A DNA stretch of 64,000 bases, taken from positions 25,002,457 to 25,066,456 of the forward strand of contig NC_056542.1 of NCBI RefSeq assembly GCF_910596095.1, read 5' to 3'. The DNA is from Thunnus maccoyii (lineage: Eukaryota; Chordata; Actinopteri; Scombriformes; Scombridae). This document shows positions 52,101 to 64,000 of the stretch, piece after piece; the first letter of the stretch is position 1, and the number at the start of each line of letters is the position of its first letter. The notes under the pieces were generated by a model. The model worked only from the letters and a program-made list of their open reading frames with translations, was not told the DNA's origin and did no database searches. The position numbers and the translations under genes were made by a program.

Positions 52101-53285
52101 TTTCCATGTGCCATTTTTGAATCCCCCCTTGGACCACGCAGTCTTTCTAACAGTTTCCCCAACTGTGTAGTTGTATGAGCACCTGAACTCCACTGATGAT
52201 CCTTTCAAAACACATGGAGTTCGGGTTTCAAAAGTCACTGACCAAGCACTTACAGTTCCTGCAGACAGATGTGTTTTATTAGTTTTATTGATTTACATGC
52301 AGAATTTTTAAAAAAAAAAAACTTCTTCTAGGATATTGAAATAAACAGCAATAACTTTAGGATGTGATTTAAAATAATTAGAGGCCAAATGTTTGTTTTC
52401 AGAAGTTGGAGAGGGGAGGTCTAAAAGTATATGAGAGCAGTGGGGGTGAACAAAATGATTAAGTTGCAAGCCATAAAACCAAAACAATGAGCTGAAAGAT
52501 GCTAAAATGCTCCATAGACTAGGGTAATCCTCACTATCACATACAAGAAGTCATGTGATCCATTGTTAATTGAAAATTTTACTTATAGCCACTTTGTAAC
52601 AGTTAGATAATTTTGTATTTGCAGCTTTAACAAAAAAGACATCTGACTATTATTCCCTTAAAGGCCTACCCAACTTTATTTTCTTTAGATTTAGAATAAT
52701 ATCATTATTGGACATTCCCACCTCTACATTAAAATGTGATTTTTTAAAAATTGCTGAAACAAAGGAGTTTTCAACCCTGAGTGCTGCCTGCAGGTCACAA
52801 TGAGCTCCTCCATTCAGAGGCTGTATCCAAATGTCCTGACTTCACTACACTTGAAGACTTGAAGGAAAATTGCAGTTTATTTCAACCTCATGTATTTCCC
52901 ATAAATGTGGCCATTGTGGCTCAATGAATCTTCCTAATTTTGCCCTCTCCAGCTCTGTTACAAAGACTGGGGCGATTCACAAAAAGACCTTTATCACACA
53001 TGATCGATGAACATCGATGCAAGCTGCTGAGCCCTACATCTTTCCAGATAAATATGATTTTTACATGATTGGCTTCAAAAGTTTGCTTCTGAGTCAGAAT
53101 GAAAGTAAACACAGAAACTACACTGTACAGTACTGAAACTCTATATCCGGGGCAGCTTGCCGGCTAACCAAACCACCCTGCACATTCATCCACATATGGT
53201 TTCATTAAAGTAACATTATTAAGAAAAAATGTCTTTCCTTACCTGGAATTACAAGCAGACTAATCAGAATCCAACTTTCCATCAT
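49102..53285 (-). CDS. Three-Ig Siglec with transmembrane lysine, likely activating partner (364 aa)
   Basis: Siglec-type receptor, an inverted relative of the ITIM Siglec at 15.8-20.8 kb. Exons, 5' to 3': 53285-53243 (leader), 52258-51917 (V-set), 51811-51590, 50913-50626 (C2-sets), 49503-49422 (TM), 49307-49274 and 49185-49102. They sum to 1095 bases, 365 codons with the stop. The leader starts MMESWILI, as in the relative. The V domain has the N-terminal Trp20, E-strand Cys91 (HDCSLAI) and the sialic-acid Arg109 (YYFRFDT). Cys30 and the extra D2 Cys (ECGTSCQ) suit the interdomain disulfide. The third domain matches the relative's fourth; a counterpart of its third domain is missing. TM (about 302-326) carries Lys311 (GIGVKSVIV), as in receptors that pair with DAP12-type adaptors. 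The tail has no ITIM but has DYENI (Tyr343), a YxN motif that could bind Grb2. An activating role is an inference. Confidence 0.9.
49804..50438. mobile_element. piggyBac-type MITE with TTAA target duplication
   Basis: TTAA occurs on both sides (49800-49803 and 50439-50442). Inside, the ends are inverted: CCCTCCTAATGTGTT on the left, and the complement of the right end is CCCTCCCATTGTGTT (two differences in 15). TTAA duplications are the mark of the piggyBac superfamily. Three copies of the palindrome GGGTCAAATTTGACC lie inside, at 49849-49864, 50231-50246 and 50407-50421. There is no transposase. The element sits in the intron before the transmembrane exon of the lysine-TM Siglec. Confidence 0.8.
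51084..51360. repeat. Probable short interspersed element in intron
   Basis: About 280 bases beginning 'aaggtgccctgtagag' and ending 'gataggtaggattgtac', with wording typical of a common fish repeat inserted in introns. It lies between the D2 and D3 exons of the lysine-TM Siglec, where the relative has its third Ig exon. The ends and family are not certain. Confidence 0.35.
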
Positions 53286-53399
53286 TATTAAAATCAACCT
53301 ATAACATGATGACACCGGACACAGCTCATTACTATTCAGTCTACAGACAGCAGAGCACTGAGATTAGTGTAAAACTATAGACACATTACTTATAAAGGT

Positions 53400-53655
53400 T
53401 AATCTGATAATAATCACCAACTAAAGGAAGCCGCCTTTCTTCTGAACTGAAAAGCAGAAGTGTGAGGGTGCCCCCCCCGCTTCCCAGCTTCCTCTCAGCA
53501 AAGTCAGGCACTCAGAGAGTTGGAAAGTTTTAGAAAAAAGTCTTAACACACACAGATATGCAAAGTACTTGTGATATGAGGGGAAACAAGTCACTACACA
53601 ACACATGACAGGTGATGCAGTACACGCTAAGTATCCAGGAGCACATTGCTGACTT
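53400..53655 (-). promoter_or_regulatory. 5' flank and noncoding first exon of lysine-TM Siglec
   Basis: This is the inverted counterpart of 15400-15680. The donor that matches the relative's first exon reads GTTG|gtgatt here instead of gtgagt, so the splice signal is weaker. The acceptor ahead of the ATG (ttatag, about 53301-53306) is kept. A GAGAGGAAGC Ets-type core is retained. Regulatory function is inferred from conservation only. Confidence 0.45.
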
Positions 53656-54283
53656 ACTGCTTTGCAAATTCTTGAAGGCAATTTTTTTTTGGACCAGGAG
53701 GTGGAGTATGGCAGCAAAATGAATAAATTAGACCAGAATCATGCCCCTCTTCAAATGAAAAGAATGTTTATTACAAGTGATATCCACATAGATCTGACAC
53801 AAAGCTGTAAAAAGTTAAGAGTTTTTATATATTACGGTCTGCTGCTCTCCACAAATCACATTTGATTGGATACATTTATGTACTACAGCAAGCCAGAGTC
53901 ATCGAACATGTGTTTTATAAGAGGGAAAAAAAGAGATAAATTGACATATTTGGCATAGCTAGGCCCATACCAAGAAACTCAGATGCAGGATTAACTCAGA
54001 CACACAGGATAAGAGCTGTATTTATTTTTTGTTTTGTGTCTTTGCTGTTAAAAAAAAAAAAGGAAAAGAAAAAAATGTTGTGAAACTGGGAACTTGCGGT
54101 CAACACTTAATCTATTCATCAACTCTGCACTTTTCGCAATGCATCATTGCTTTTTTTCTCAGTTTTCTTCACCTTTCTTCTTCCTCCATCAAAATGAAAG
54201 GTAAAAAGATAACGGTCAACATCCTGCAGACTTGTGTGTAAGTCTTTGCTTTACTAAGTCAGTCTACCTGGCACTCAAAGTAG

Positions 54284-54970
54284 CTTTAAAGGAACAGTTT
54301 GACTTTTTGGAAAATACACTTATTTGTTAAGGGTGTGGGTACGAAGTAGCAGGGCAAACAAGACCCAATTGCAAACACAAAGGCAGACAGGCTGAATGAA
54401 AAAGGGGCTTTAATAATTGAAATCCAAGAAAGGACAAGAAACTCCAAGTTCATCTGGTGGACAGGTGGAGAATGGCAAAACCGAGGGAGGAGAGTGTGGG
54501 GCTGAAGGCAGGGACAGAGGTAGAATGGGCAAATGAAGAAGAACAAAAACAAACAGGGCCAAGGAAGGAAATGTGACACTTATTTGCTTTCTTGCTGATA
54601 GTTAGATGAGAAGAAACAACTCTCAGTGTCTATCAATTCAATACAAGGCTTAGCTTAGCTTAGCATACAAACTGGAAACAGGGGGAAACAGCTGGCTCTG
54701 CCCAAACATGGCCTTTCCTGCCACCTCTAAAGTGCACTAATTAATATGTTGTCTCATTTTTTTAATCCATTAAAAACAAAGTGTGAGGCCAAAGTGAGAC
54801 TCTAGAAAGTGATTGCTCCCAGCCAACAAATAGTCCAACACTTTCACACCCTGTAATATAGCATTTGTAATATTTAATCTTAGGTTTTTGTACTCAGTTT
54901 GTGGTTTCTTGAAACTTTCAACTGTTACTGAATGTAATCTTCCTTGATATCTAACCACTAACGACATAAT
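54284..54970. repeat. Fish interspersed repeat split by a 260-bp insertion
   Basis: The outer repeat begins 'aaaggaacagtttgac' and continues after the insertion with 'ttagcttagcttagca', 'ctggaaacagggggaaacag' and 'cctctaaagtgcactaattaa', wording shared by a widespread fish element. The direct repeat acacttatttg occurs at 54316-54326 and 54576-54586 and brackets the insert. The insert is non-coding. Confidence 0.6.
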
Positions 54971-55116
54971 GCAATCTATTGCATCAGGCTATCAAAATAA
55001 GAACAAGTGCAAGTATGTGTTGAAGGAGTGATGGCAGAAGTAGTTTCCACTGCGATGGCCACAGGCCAACCTGCTTGTCCTTCATAAAGAAGCAAGCCTA
55101 AGTGAGGGAGGGATAA

Positions 55117-55118
<2 letters not shown>

Positions 55119-55188
<70 letters not shown>
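55119..55188. repeat. Long pure (GT)n microsatellite
   Basis: About 35 uninterrupted GT units, the longest perfect dinucleotide tract in the window and a probable length-polymorphic marker. Confidence 0.95.
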
Positions 55189-55191
<3 letters not shown>

Positions 55192-56276
55192 AAAGTAAAT
55201 GGGGCAACAGAAAAGTGTTGCATGATAAGCTGACATTCCCCTAGTGGCTATTATTGGTTCTGGCCGGCCGGGCCTGCTCAACCTGTTTGTTTCTCGTTTG
55301 CAGAAATCTGTCTTGTAAATCTGGAAGATGTCCGTGTTCCCTCAGGTGCCTTTTTGTTTTTAACTCCTCACCTGGTTAGAGAGTGAGGATGAGGTGAGGC
55401 AGATCGAGAGCTATAGAGAGAGTCAGAATGTGTGTGGAGACATTGACAGTCCAGATGTATGTAAGTCTACCATAAAGCTTATTTAAAAAGGAGCACAATC
55501 ATCACCAATAAGGAAGCTGCCTGCAGACCTGCCCAGTTCATTTTGTGGTTTGTGTCTTTTTTTTACATTTCAAGTTAGTTATTCTTTTTTCTTTATTTCT
55601 TGCATTTTTCTCAGGAGCATGTTGACTGTGTAAATGGCATTGTGACATTAGTAAGATGAATGATTATTGGACCAAAAACATATAAAAAGCTGTTTCATAT
55701 AGAGGGAGAAAATACAAGATTGTTGTGCTTCGTGTCTTTTGGTAACATGGCTGTTGGATCCAACGAGTTTGAAATGTAACAATCAGTAAAAGTGAACATT
55801 ATTCAGGATTCATAGCTCATAACACTAAAGGTTTGAATCAGAAAGTTAAAAGTGTAGAAGCATTCTCAGAAAAATAGTTAATAACATCTTTTTGGAAACA
55901 TGTCTGATATATAACTCAGACCAAATATTCCCACCCAGCTGACAATGTGATGAAATATAGGCCTTTTTTCTGCACAGTTGGGTATAACCTAAAATAGTAG
56001 CAACTTTTTCGCATGAAGCAGCTTTTTATCTGTATCTAAAAAACATGTTAGTGTGAATGCTACTTTGACAGCGCTATGTTTGTCTTATACAGTAGTTGCT
56101 CATCAACAACTTACATTCTGTGTGCTTCAAACTGAAACAAGAGCACATATGACATAAAGAGTCATAACCTATATGTGTTGTAATCCTATATTGTTGTATG
56201 AAAAGTTATTTTGTCCAAACCTGAACAGATTATAAAGAAAACTTATGGAATAAGAGATACACAGAAGAGAGAAAAA

Positions 56277-59200
56277 ATGGAGAAGAGGAAGAAAGGAAAC
56301 CTGAGGAAGAAGGTGAAGGTTTCTCATATCTGCTTGTTGCTGCTGGCTCTTCTCCAAATCACCACACCCTCCTCAGGTAACTAACCATGATTTCATAATA
56401 TAAGATTTATATATGTTGTGCTTAAAGTTTCCAGTGCATGCTCACATTACAAACAACACATCTCCAAAATGAAAATATCTGTAATTGGCTATGAATGAAT
56501 AAAGAGGTCATAGCAGGAAATGATTAAAAAACAAAACTGAACACTGCAGCATACAGGAAGCTCTCACCCCAGCCGGGGTCAATGTTTTTTCCTTTGGAAG
56601 ACTTTCGGTGCAACTTCAGTCAATGGAGAATTTTTGTATTGCACTTCCTCGTTCCTCTTATAAATCTTTCCACCTTCCCACAGAAATGCACCAAGTAAAC
56701 CCAGTTTTCCAGTTATTAGAATATTCCATTGTTTATGAGGGCAGTGGAGGGACTTTGCTTGAGGTCACATATTAGATGCTAAAGTCTCTGGTGACATTTA
56801 GTGTCTGATTGCCAGCACACAAACAATATAATAACAAGAACTCAATAATACTCTGAGTAAACAATGTAAAGGGTTAAAAAGCATTTTTTTAGCACAAACT
56901 CCACCACCTTTAGTATGTGTGTATATGAGGGATTATGAATCTGACCTATAAAACAGACTTTTGTTGACATTTTTCTTTTATAATAAGCTCAATTTTTAAC
57001 CATTTGAAATTGATGTTTTTTACACTAATAACTATGCTTTAATTATCTGTAAATTTGTTCAGTGTTGAAACACTAAATCACACTTAATCCCTCTTCCAGC
57101 TCAAAATGCCACCACTGCCATCCCTCCTGTCAGTTCCACCACCACTTCAGCAGTAAACCCTGCAGCTCTCAGTTACGGCACACGCGCAGCTGACATCACT
57201 GTGGCTGTGGGAGAACCTGCTGTGTTTCGCTGTGGAGTTCCTAAAGCATCTCCAAACCTCACATTCACCTTCTACGGGAGTCATGGCAACTACAGCCTCA
57301 CCTGCCCTCATGGCCACATGGAGGATATCCCCCAGGTGAGGTGGTGACTGCCTGCTTCTGTATTTACTCTTACTTTACCCTCCTCTCCTGCTCAGTAACT
57401 CACACACACAGACACAAAGCTGAGGAGGTAATATGAAAATGTCAGAAATGATTAACATTATTTAACATTTTCTGCCAAGTTAAGCCTGCACATAAGAGTC
57501 AAATATTGGACTATCCTGAAACGCATTATACAAGAGCCAACAACAACTACAGCATAGTTGAACCACATTTTGGGAATCTAACTCGGTTTGTGGTTTCGTT
57601 CAAGGAGAAGAAGAAACAGTGAGTCCAAGAAGGCCTAGCTGGGATTAAGCTTTTCAAGATAAACAAGGTATCACTGTAGGACCAGTGCAGCAGTAACAAA
57701 ATATCCCTTAAGGTTTTTATTCACATTAAACCTCATTTGTGATGTTAGTATTGTTGATAATGTAATGTATTTTTCCAGCCATTTTTAATAGCCATTGAAT
57801 CTATTGGCATTTTGTTACTGGTAGTTTTCATTGTTAGTGGCGAGATCCAGCTTTATCGCACAGGATTCAAATAGCACATAAGGGATCCACAGAAACATTG
57901 CATACATGTACTGAATATACAAGATAAAAGACTGCACACATGCATTTCACAAGATGCAGACATTCAGTATGTTTGCTACCCATTGGTCATTTTGAATAGA
58001 AATATTCAAACACACTGGCCCATGCTACCAGGTGCTGCCATATCAACCCAAACTGAAGTCTTATGGATTATAACTTGAAGTTAAATTATAATTTAGTTAA
58101 GTATAAGTATTAAGTATTTAGATCATTATCATACATTTGCACATTGTGAACCTGTTGTTCAACTGGATGTTAATGCTTTCAGTGGCACTTTGACCACCTT
58201 TTATTCCAGCGGCTGCTGCAGCGATGCTCCACCCCTCATTTAATCACATTTAATGTCTTCCTGTGAAACACTGTTTGTTTTTCCATTTTCCATATTTATT
58301 TTCTTTTTAATCTCTTATTCTTTTGCCCACGTCCTTTCTTCTTCCTCTCTTCATTCCCTTCTCTGTCTCTCTCCTCAGGCTCTCTATGGAAGTTGTGATA
58401 TGAAGGAAGAACAGTCATTGGCTGTGTGGACCCTCAAGGGAACCTCTTTTTCTGACAATGGCACAAGAGTTGTATGTCAGCAGTTAAACAATCCTGATGC
58501 ATCTACTGCCGTCCTACATGTTTATGGTGAATACTCTTCTATGTCATTCATATTAAATAATACTGGCTAATCTCTTTGTTGGATTTCTAATGAACCTTAA
58601 ATGCACAAAACCAGGGGAATTGAAGCTTAAGTGTAGACTGCTTATCATTGTCCTCAGCTGAAAAACATAATAATCACTATTATCACACAGAGGAAACACC
58701 ACATACCACCACTTTCTCTCTGACTCAAGTGTCCAGTTTAATTCATTCATCATCTGAGCATCAATTTAATTATTATTTATTCAGTATGTTGTTTACAGGA
58801 AAAATACATTTTTAAATAATCTGCATTCCTTTAATTGTTTTATCTACATGCTCGTTGGTAGTCTGTCTTAAAGCTTTCAGTCATGCAGACACTTCTGACT
58901 TATGCTTCTGACTAATCAAGGAAAATCCTGTAATTAAAAGCAACTCATAATCACAGGTTAATACGCAGCAGTGGTCTCAGAGAGGAAGTTATAGTTTCTG
59001 ACTTGGATTAGATTTGGTATAAACTCCAATTAGTCATTCTCTACCAAAATTTCTGTGCTAAATGCTCCTTTGTACAAATATATTTCACATATTTTAGTTG
59101 GTTTTTTAAAAGTTTTCTCAGTGTTTTCTTTTTGCTATATTTCTGTAATTTAAATTTGATCAGTGTTCCCTTTTTTCTAACTAACCCTAACCTGCATCAT

Positions 59201-59589
59201 GTTTTCTTCACTTGTAGATAACGGCACCAGCTATGCCATTCTCATTGGCTGCACCATTGGGGCCTTCTTTGGCATCCTGTTGGTGTTTGGTTTACTGTAC
59301 ACCATGCTGCTGAGATCTGACACCCTCCAGAGATGCTTCAGTAAGTAGTGGCTTAAATTCAAATACCTTCACACCCTGAGATGTAGCCAGTGAATTAACT
59401 TTCAGGAACCATACTGTAGAATTAAAGAACACTTATTCTGGTGTAAAAAAAAAAAAAAGTAAATCCAAGTGAAGAGACTGACAGTAGATTGAAAATCAAG
59501 TAAAATGTGATGTCTTTGTGCCTACAGGGGGAAAAGAAACAGAAGATGATATGACTACAATAGTAACAAAGGACGAAAAGGAAACTTGA
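56277..59589 (+). CDS. Uncharacterised single-Ig-domain type I membrane protein (222 aa)
   Basis: I do not recognise this gene. Exons: 56277-56376 (leader), 57100-57335, 58379-58526 (Ig domain in two exons), 59218-59340 (TM) and 59528-59589. They sum to 669 bases, 223 codons with the stop, and phases agree throughout. A basic N-terminal stretch precedes a hydrophobic signal core (ICLLLLALLQ). A Thr/Ser-rich stalk (about 35-60) leads to one Ig-like domain with B-strand Cys (AVFRCGV) and F-strand Cys (TRVVCQQ). Two more Cys between them (SLTCPHG, YGSCDM) could form a second bridge. TM is about residues 167-190 (ILIGCTIGAFFGILLVFGLLY). The short acidic/basic tail has no Tyr, hence no ITIM or ITAM. 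The Ig domain lacks the Siglec Arg and E-strand Cys pattern, so it is not a member of the neighbouring family by motif. An adhesion or immune co-receptor role is only a guess. Confidence 0.82.
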
Positions 59590-61929
59590 AGCCAAGGAAG
59601 AGATAATGAAGATGTTGTTTTGTTACATAACCAGAACTGGACTCCATTAGCCATCAGACCAGCAGAGGATAGAAACAGGAACCCACTATTTCTATTTTTA
59701 ATCCTTTGATCAATCTAAGTGAGGTGAAAGCTGGATTGAATCCAGGTCTGGAGATGATGTCTGAAATATCTTGAGGCCAGATCCAGTCTGATCCCTTATA
59801 GCTTCAGTTCTTTGTTCTGGCCTCAATAATTTGGACCTTGGATACATTATTCACACCCTAACAGTGCATGCTATAGTACTGAGCACTTCAAACAATGTAC
59901 AAAATATGATTGCTTTTCCCACTTCTGGAAGGTTAGTGCAAGTCAATATGCACTGACTTTACATACTAAAGTCATATGTTAATTTCCCGTTCTGTGATGG
60001 CTAAAAACAATTCAACATGTGTGTAGGAAGCAGCAGTCAGACTGTATTTAGTTTTGAAGAGCAAGGATTTGGAGATACAATTGTCAGCTGCAGTTCCACA
60101 ATTTATCCACTTGAGGGCAGCACTCACTCAATTTATAACAAGCTGGTGTAGTCACTCTAGAAATGTAAATAACAAACAAGTTAAAAAAAAAAATCAATCT
60201 CTTTTTCCATCAGAACATGTTGAAATCGCTATTCCTTTATTTGGGATTTAGTCAATGAAGTAAATTAGATGTGTTAATCTTCCCATTATTGTTTTTATAT
60301 ATTTGCAATGTTAAAAAAATTGTCCTAATGCTTTTGTGGTTAATCAGTCACTGTCTTTGCATAAATGCTAATTAAAATTGTTCAACAGTTAACAAAGATA
60401 ATCTCAGGGATAATTTTGTGTTTTTCTGCTGTTGTTGATGTTTATTGTTTATCTTCATTCTGCCTTTTAATTTCTCTGGGTATTTTATGATTGCATTACT
60501 GTAATATGCTCTCATTTCTTGTTTGTTCTCACTTTCTTGCTGTCAGTTGACCCTGTACAGTATGTGAGGTACACCAGAAATCAGAGCTTGCTCTCAGTTT
60601 GTGGTCTATGATTAAATAAAAGTTAAATGATGTGAAAAGATGACCTTAGTGCTCTTAAAAAGGATTCACTCACACCTCTCATGTGCCTGAATCTTACTTT
60701 GGGTGTGCTGTTCAGAAACAGACTGAGGAATCTTAGATGATTGGACGTTACACCAGAGGGAAAGGTGCAATGTATGCCATCATCAGAATATCATGCAGTC
60801 ATACTGTAACTACTTCCAATCTTTTGCATGTTTTTGTTGAGTTTAGGCCCATGAAAACTCAGCAAGTTAATCCCAATATGACCCTTCACTGTGCAGTTTA
60901 CCTGCACTGACAGATATTGTGTCTACATGTAGGCAAATGCAGAATTTTCTACACACCATGCACACAATTTAGATTTGCAGTCCCCTTGACAACAAAAGAT
61001 TGGTTAAAGAAGAAATTGTTTTAGTATAAAGACTTGGAAACATTCTCACTCTACAGTAGCTGCCCTTCCTTTTTACCAGCCCAGCAGCATACGACTGCTG
61101 TCTGACAGTTTGTTATCTGGCAGTTGGCATTTCAAATATGAACATAATTATGCTTTAATTAAGCATTTGGTTGTTTATTTCTGTTTCCTCCTCATCTTTA
61201 TGAGAGTCCTCCACATTATTATCAACATTACACTGCTGCATGATGATTTGCACTGACGCTGTTTCTGCACAGGGTCACAAAATGGTTATTTTCCATTGTG
61301 ACTTGGTATGAAGACTGGTTGCAATTACTGTAATGTGCACGAGCATGTGAAAAGCACAGAGTGGCTACCAGAGTAAAGAGACACATGTGGAGCTGTGGTG
61401 CACTTGTAACCACCTGATCACAACATTGGTATGTCTCTTGTTTCCCTCTGGTGGTGAGCACCTTCCACGTCTGCTTGTGTCAGGGCCAAGACCTCCATAG
61501 TTTTTTTGTGTCGCTGTCCTTTATCCTTCTGTATGTATGTTGTATTACTTATGGAATATGACACAAAGTAACAACAGCGAATGGAGTTAAGTTATTAGCA
61601 GCTGCAAGTACTCCAGCATATATAATTCACATATAAGAGGGAGTAAATTACTTTTTTACCCATTAGTCATTGTTTCAAAATGATCTAACACATACCATTT
61701 CCAATCAAAAGCCTTGCTAATTTGTCCATTTTTCAGTGTACCATACACTTCAACCTACTGTTTTAATGTTATTGTTACCATATTGTTATCTCTACTTTAC
61801 AGAGACTGAGATAGTTTCAATTAATTAAGCACTAAACAACTGGTATTTGACTTCCTTCCATTGTGGTCTTCATTTCACTGACTGTGTGTTGTGACACCTG
61901 TTGTGAGCAGCACGGACAGCCAACAAGCG

Positions 61930-61937
<8 letters not shown>

Positions 61938-61981
<44 letters not shown>
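61938..61981. repeat. (CA)n microsatellite
   Basis: About 22 CA units, followed by a short imperfect CA continuation, in gene-free DNA. Confidence 0.9.
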
Positions 61982-61986
<5 letters not shown>

Positions 61987-62529
61987 TGCACACACACACA
62001 GTCCAATCAGCAGGAGAGAATTCTCCCTTGTCTATTAGTTGATACAACAGAGGTAGTATGGAGCAATTGTTGACACAGCTGCTCAGCAACACCTCGGTTC
62101 ACTCTGTGATAGATTTCTGTCATATTCTGGTGTCTGGTTTCTTCAGATTCTGTACAACTGATTAGAAACTCTAATACTGACGGGCATATGTTGGTATGTT
62201 GGGCTAGACTTGTTGTGTGAATGACAAGAGATCAGATGAGAATGTGGTGTATTTAGCGGTCAGCCAGGTCCCATCTTCTCTCCTTTGATCCTTAATTTTA
62301 TAGCTTAGAAATGACCTAGCAAGCAGGCAGGTATTGCAGTAAAAATTCCTGTCTGTTTCACATCCTTCTGTAAGATATTTCCAGATCTTGTTGAAGCTCT
62401 CTTATCGGCTGCCTCACTGGATTTCACCCACTATGTAAGCTAAACTGTTCTTAGGCCTTTAGTTCTGCTGTTTATGGACAAACATCCTCCACCATACCAC
62501 CATAACAGAGGATGTGTTGAAAAATGTGA

Positions 62530-62565
<36 letters not shown>
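62530..62565. repeat. (TG)n microsatellite
   Basis: About 18 TG units in gene-free DNA. Confidence 0.9.
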
Positions 62566-62567
<2 letters not shown>

Positions 62568-64000
62568 ACCGATAACCTACATTGTTCAGAGTGTTTTCTC
62601 AAGATGACCTTTAACTGACAAAGAATCAGTTTAACTTGTGACATCTATCAATACCTGAGGAAACAGAGGTTAAAGTATTACAATTAAAGTTAAAGAATTA
62701 CAAGTTTTAACAAATATTGAGTCTGGTAAATGGTAGAACAGATGATAGGTTTCACAACTGCCTTAAAACTAACCTCTATTTTTGTGTTGTTCAGCCTGTT
62801 AAGTACAGTTACTCATGATCTTGCAGAACATGCAGGTGACAGGGTTGCTATTGTGTTCATTTAGTTCTGGAGTTCACACTTCACCTGAAAACTATCAAAG
62901 AATCCAAAAGAAGCATGTTAAAGGCATCAATTTGTCACCTTGTTGCAAAAATGTGATCTTTGATTTTTTTTATATAAAGCTGGAATTGTTTAATCGTATT
63001 TTACAGTAGCTTTTGTGTCACTTTTGATTGTTGAACTTTCACATCTTTCACATCTCTAACAGCTGTTATTTTAATTTGATTAGTGTATAGCTGGTATAAA
63101 TTTAACAGTTTCAAGTTTTTTAAAGTACACACCAGGTTTAGAGTGAGCTTTCAGCAGGTGTGGCTCTTGATGTGAAAATTGTCACAAAAATGAACAATAT
63201 AAACCCAGGCTAACTTCATAAACATGATGTACATGATGTACTGTGCATAATAAAGTTGTCATTAATATGATTGATCAGTAGCAGAGATTAGATGATGTGT
63301 TGCTGAGGAAAGGTTTTAATCAGATGGTTTTACATCATAATATCGGTGACATGCCACTGACATGGAACAAACTGACCTTTATTTAAACACACATAAACAA
63401 CTCCTGTGGCTACAGGGCCCTTCACTGTCCACATTGTGTGTTTTAGACTTAATCTAAAATGGATTAAAAATCAGTTTAAAGTATTTATGCATGTAGGTGT
63501 TAATACATTTGAGAAAACCTCCGAACATAGTCATAAAAATCCATTAAGTAATCTCTTAAAATAAGCCCTTAATGTAGAATAATATGGAAAACTTTAAGGG
63601 CTGTGACTAAGCCACTGTAAATCTACAGCTATCATATCTTCTCTCGTCTCTTTTTCGTCACCAATTACCACTCTGTCTGCTGTCAAATCATTGTATTATC
63701 ACTTTCACACCCACCACCGCCACCACCACCACACATACCTTGAACTATGTCTCTTTGTCTCTGCCATTCTCTATCTCCTCTGGCCTCACAGTATGTTGAG
63801 AGGCTGATACATGCCTCAGCTTTGTCAGAGTTTAACAGGAAAATGTATAAATAGTCACAGATCATCACTGTGACATACACATGCACTCATATTTCTGCAC
63901 ATTTGCATTGCATTGGGTCAACAAATCTACATATGGGATGTATGGAACCTCGCTTTTACATACCGTACAGTCTGCAAACAAAGCTACATGGTGATTAAAT

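Larger units (their letters stand above)
53700..56275. other. Intergenic with nested repeats and a long GT tract
   Basis: No exon was recognised between the lysine-TM Siglec and the single-Ig gene. The stretch holds a nested interspersed repeat (54284-54970) and a long GT microsatellite (55119-55188). A TATA-like word (TATAAAG, 56231-56237) lies about 45 bases before the next ATG and may belong to that gene. Confidence 0.45.
59600..64000. other. 3' UTR of single-Ig gene and gene-free flank
   Basis: A poly(A) signal AATAAA at about 60615-60620 probably closes the single-Ig gene, giving a 3' UTR near 1 kb. Beyond it I see no exon, RNA gene or clear transposon. There are only dinucleotide runs (about 61938-61981 and 62530-62565) and a short CCACCG/CCACCA run near 63710-63732. 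Confidence 0.5.

Noticed and set aside
55119-55188. Repeat arrays (GT, CA, CT) as CRISPR-like or coding
   Set aside because: They are simple dinucleotide runs with no spacers; the open frames across them are poly-His/Thr or Val/Cys artefacts.

Overview
The window looks like teleost fish genomic DNA. It has spliced vertebrate-style genes with GT-AG introns, AATAAA signals, long CA/GT microsatellites, degenerate fish-type interspersed repeats and a broken non-LTR retrotransposon. No prokaryotic, viral or CRISPR-like structure is visible. All gene models were built by hand from splice sites, reading-frame phase and family motifs. In five of the six models the summed exon lengths are a whole number of codons from start to stop; the 3' end of the first gene is unresolved.

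Layout: (1) 1.2-12 kb, + strand: a five-Ig-domain Siglec of the CD22/MAG type with a transmembrane segment and an ITIM-like motif. (2) 15.8-20.8 kb, + strand: a four-Ig-domain Siglec with two cytoplasmic ITIMs (529 aa). (3) 22.9-38.05 kb, - strand: hepsin (HPN), complete at 427 aa, with a 5'-truncated LINE in one intron and hAT-like and other repeats in its 8 kb first coding intron. (4) 40.3-46.7 kb, + strand: a three-Ig Siglec-like receptor (406 aa) that has lost the sialic-acid-binding arginine. (5) 49.1-53.3 kb, - strand: a three-Ig Siglec (364 aa) with a lysine in its transmembrane segment, an inverted relative of gene 2. (6) 56.3-59.6 kb, + strand: an unrecognised single-Ig membrane protein (222 aa). 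I see no gene in 59.6-64 kb.

All four Siglec-like genes keep the N-terminal Trp of the sialoadhesin fold, an E-strand Cys (B-E disulfide) and extra Cys residues that suit the D1-D2 interdomain bridge. Three keep the F-strand Arg (YxFRF). Genes 2 and 5 look like a paired inhibitory/activating receptor set made by an inverted duplication that included the leader exon and upstream DNA. Hepsin next to CD22/MAG-type genes recalls human 19q13.1, where HPN, MAG and CD22 lie close together, so the locus is probably the fish counterpart with local Siglec expansion. The most notable points are the paired-receptor inversion, the arginine-less paralogue, introns inside every Ig domain of gene 1, a frame-preserving stop-free intron in the tail of gene 2, and the unidentified single-Ig gene.
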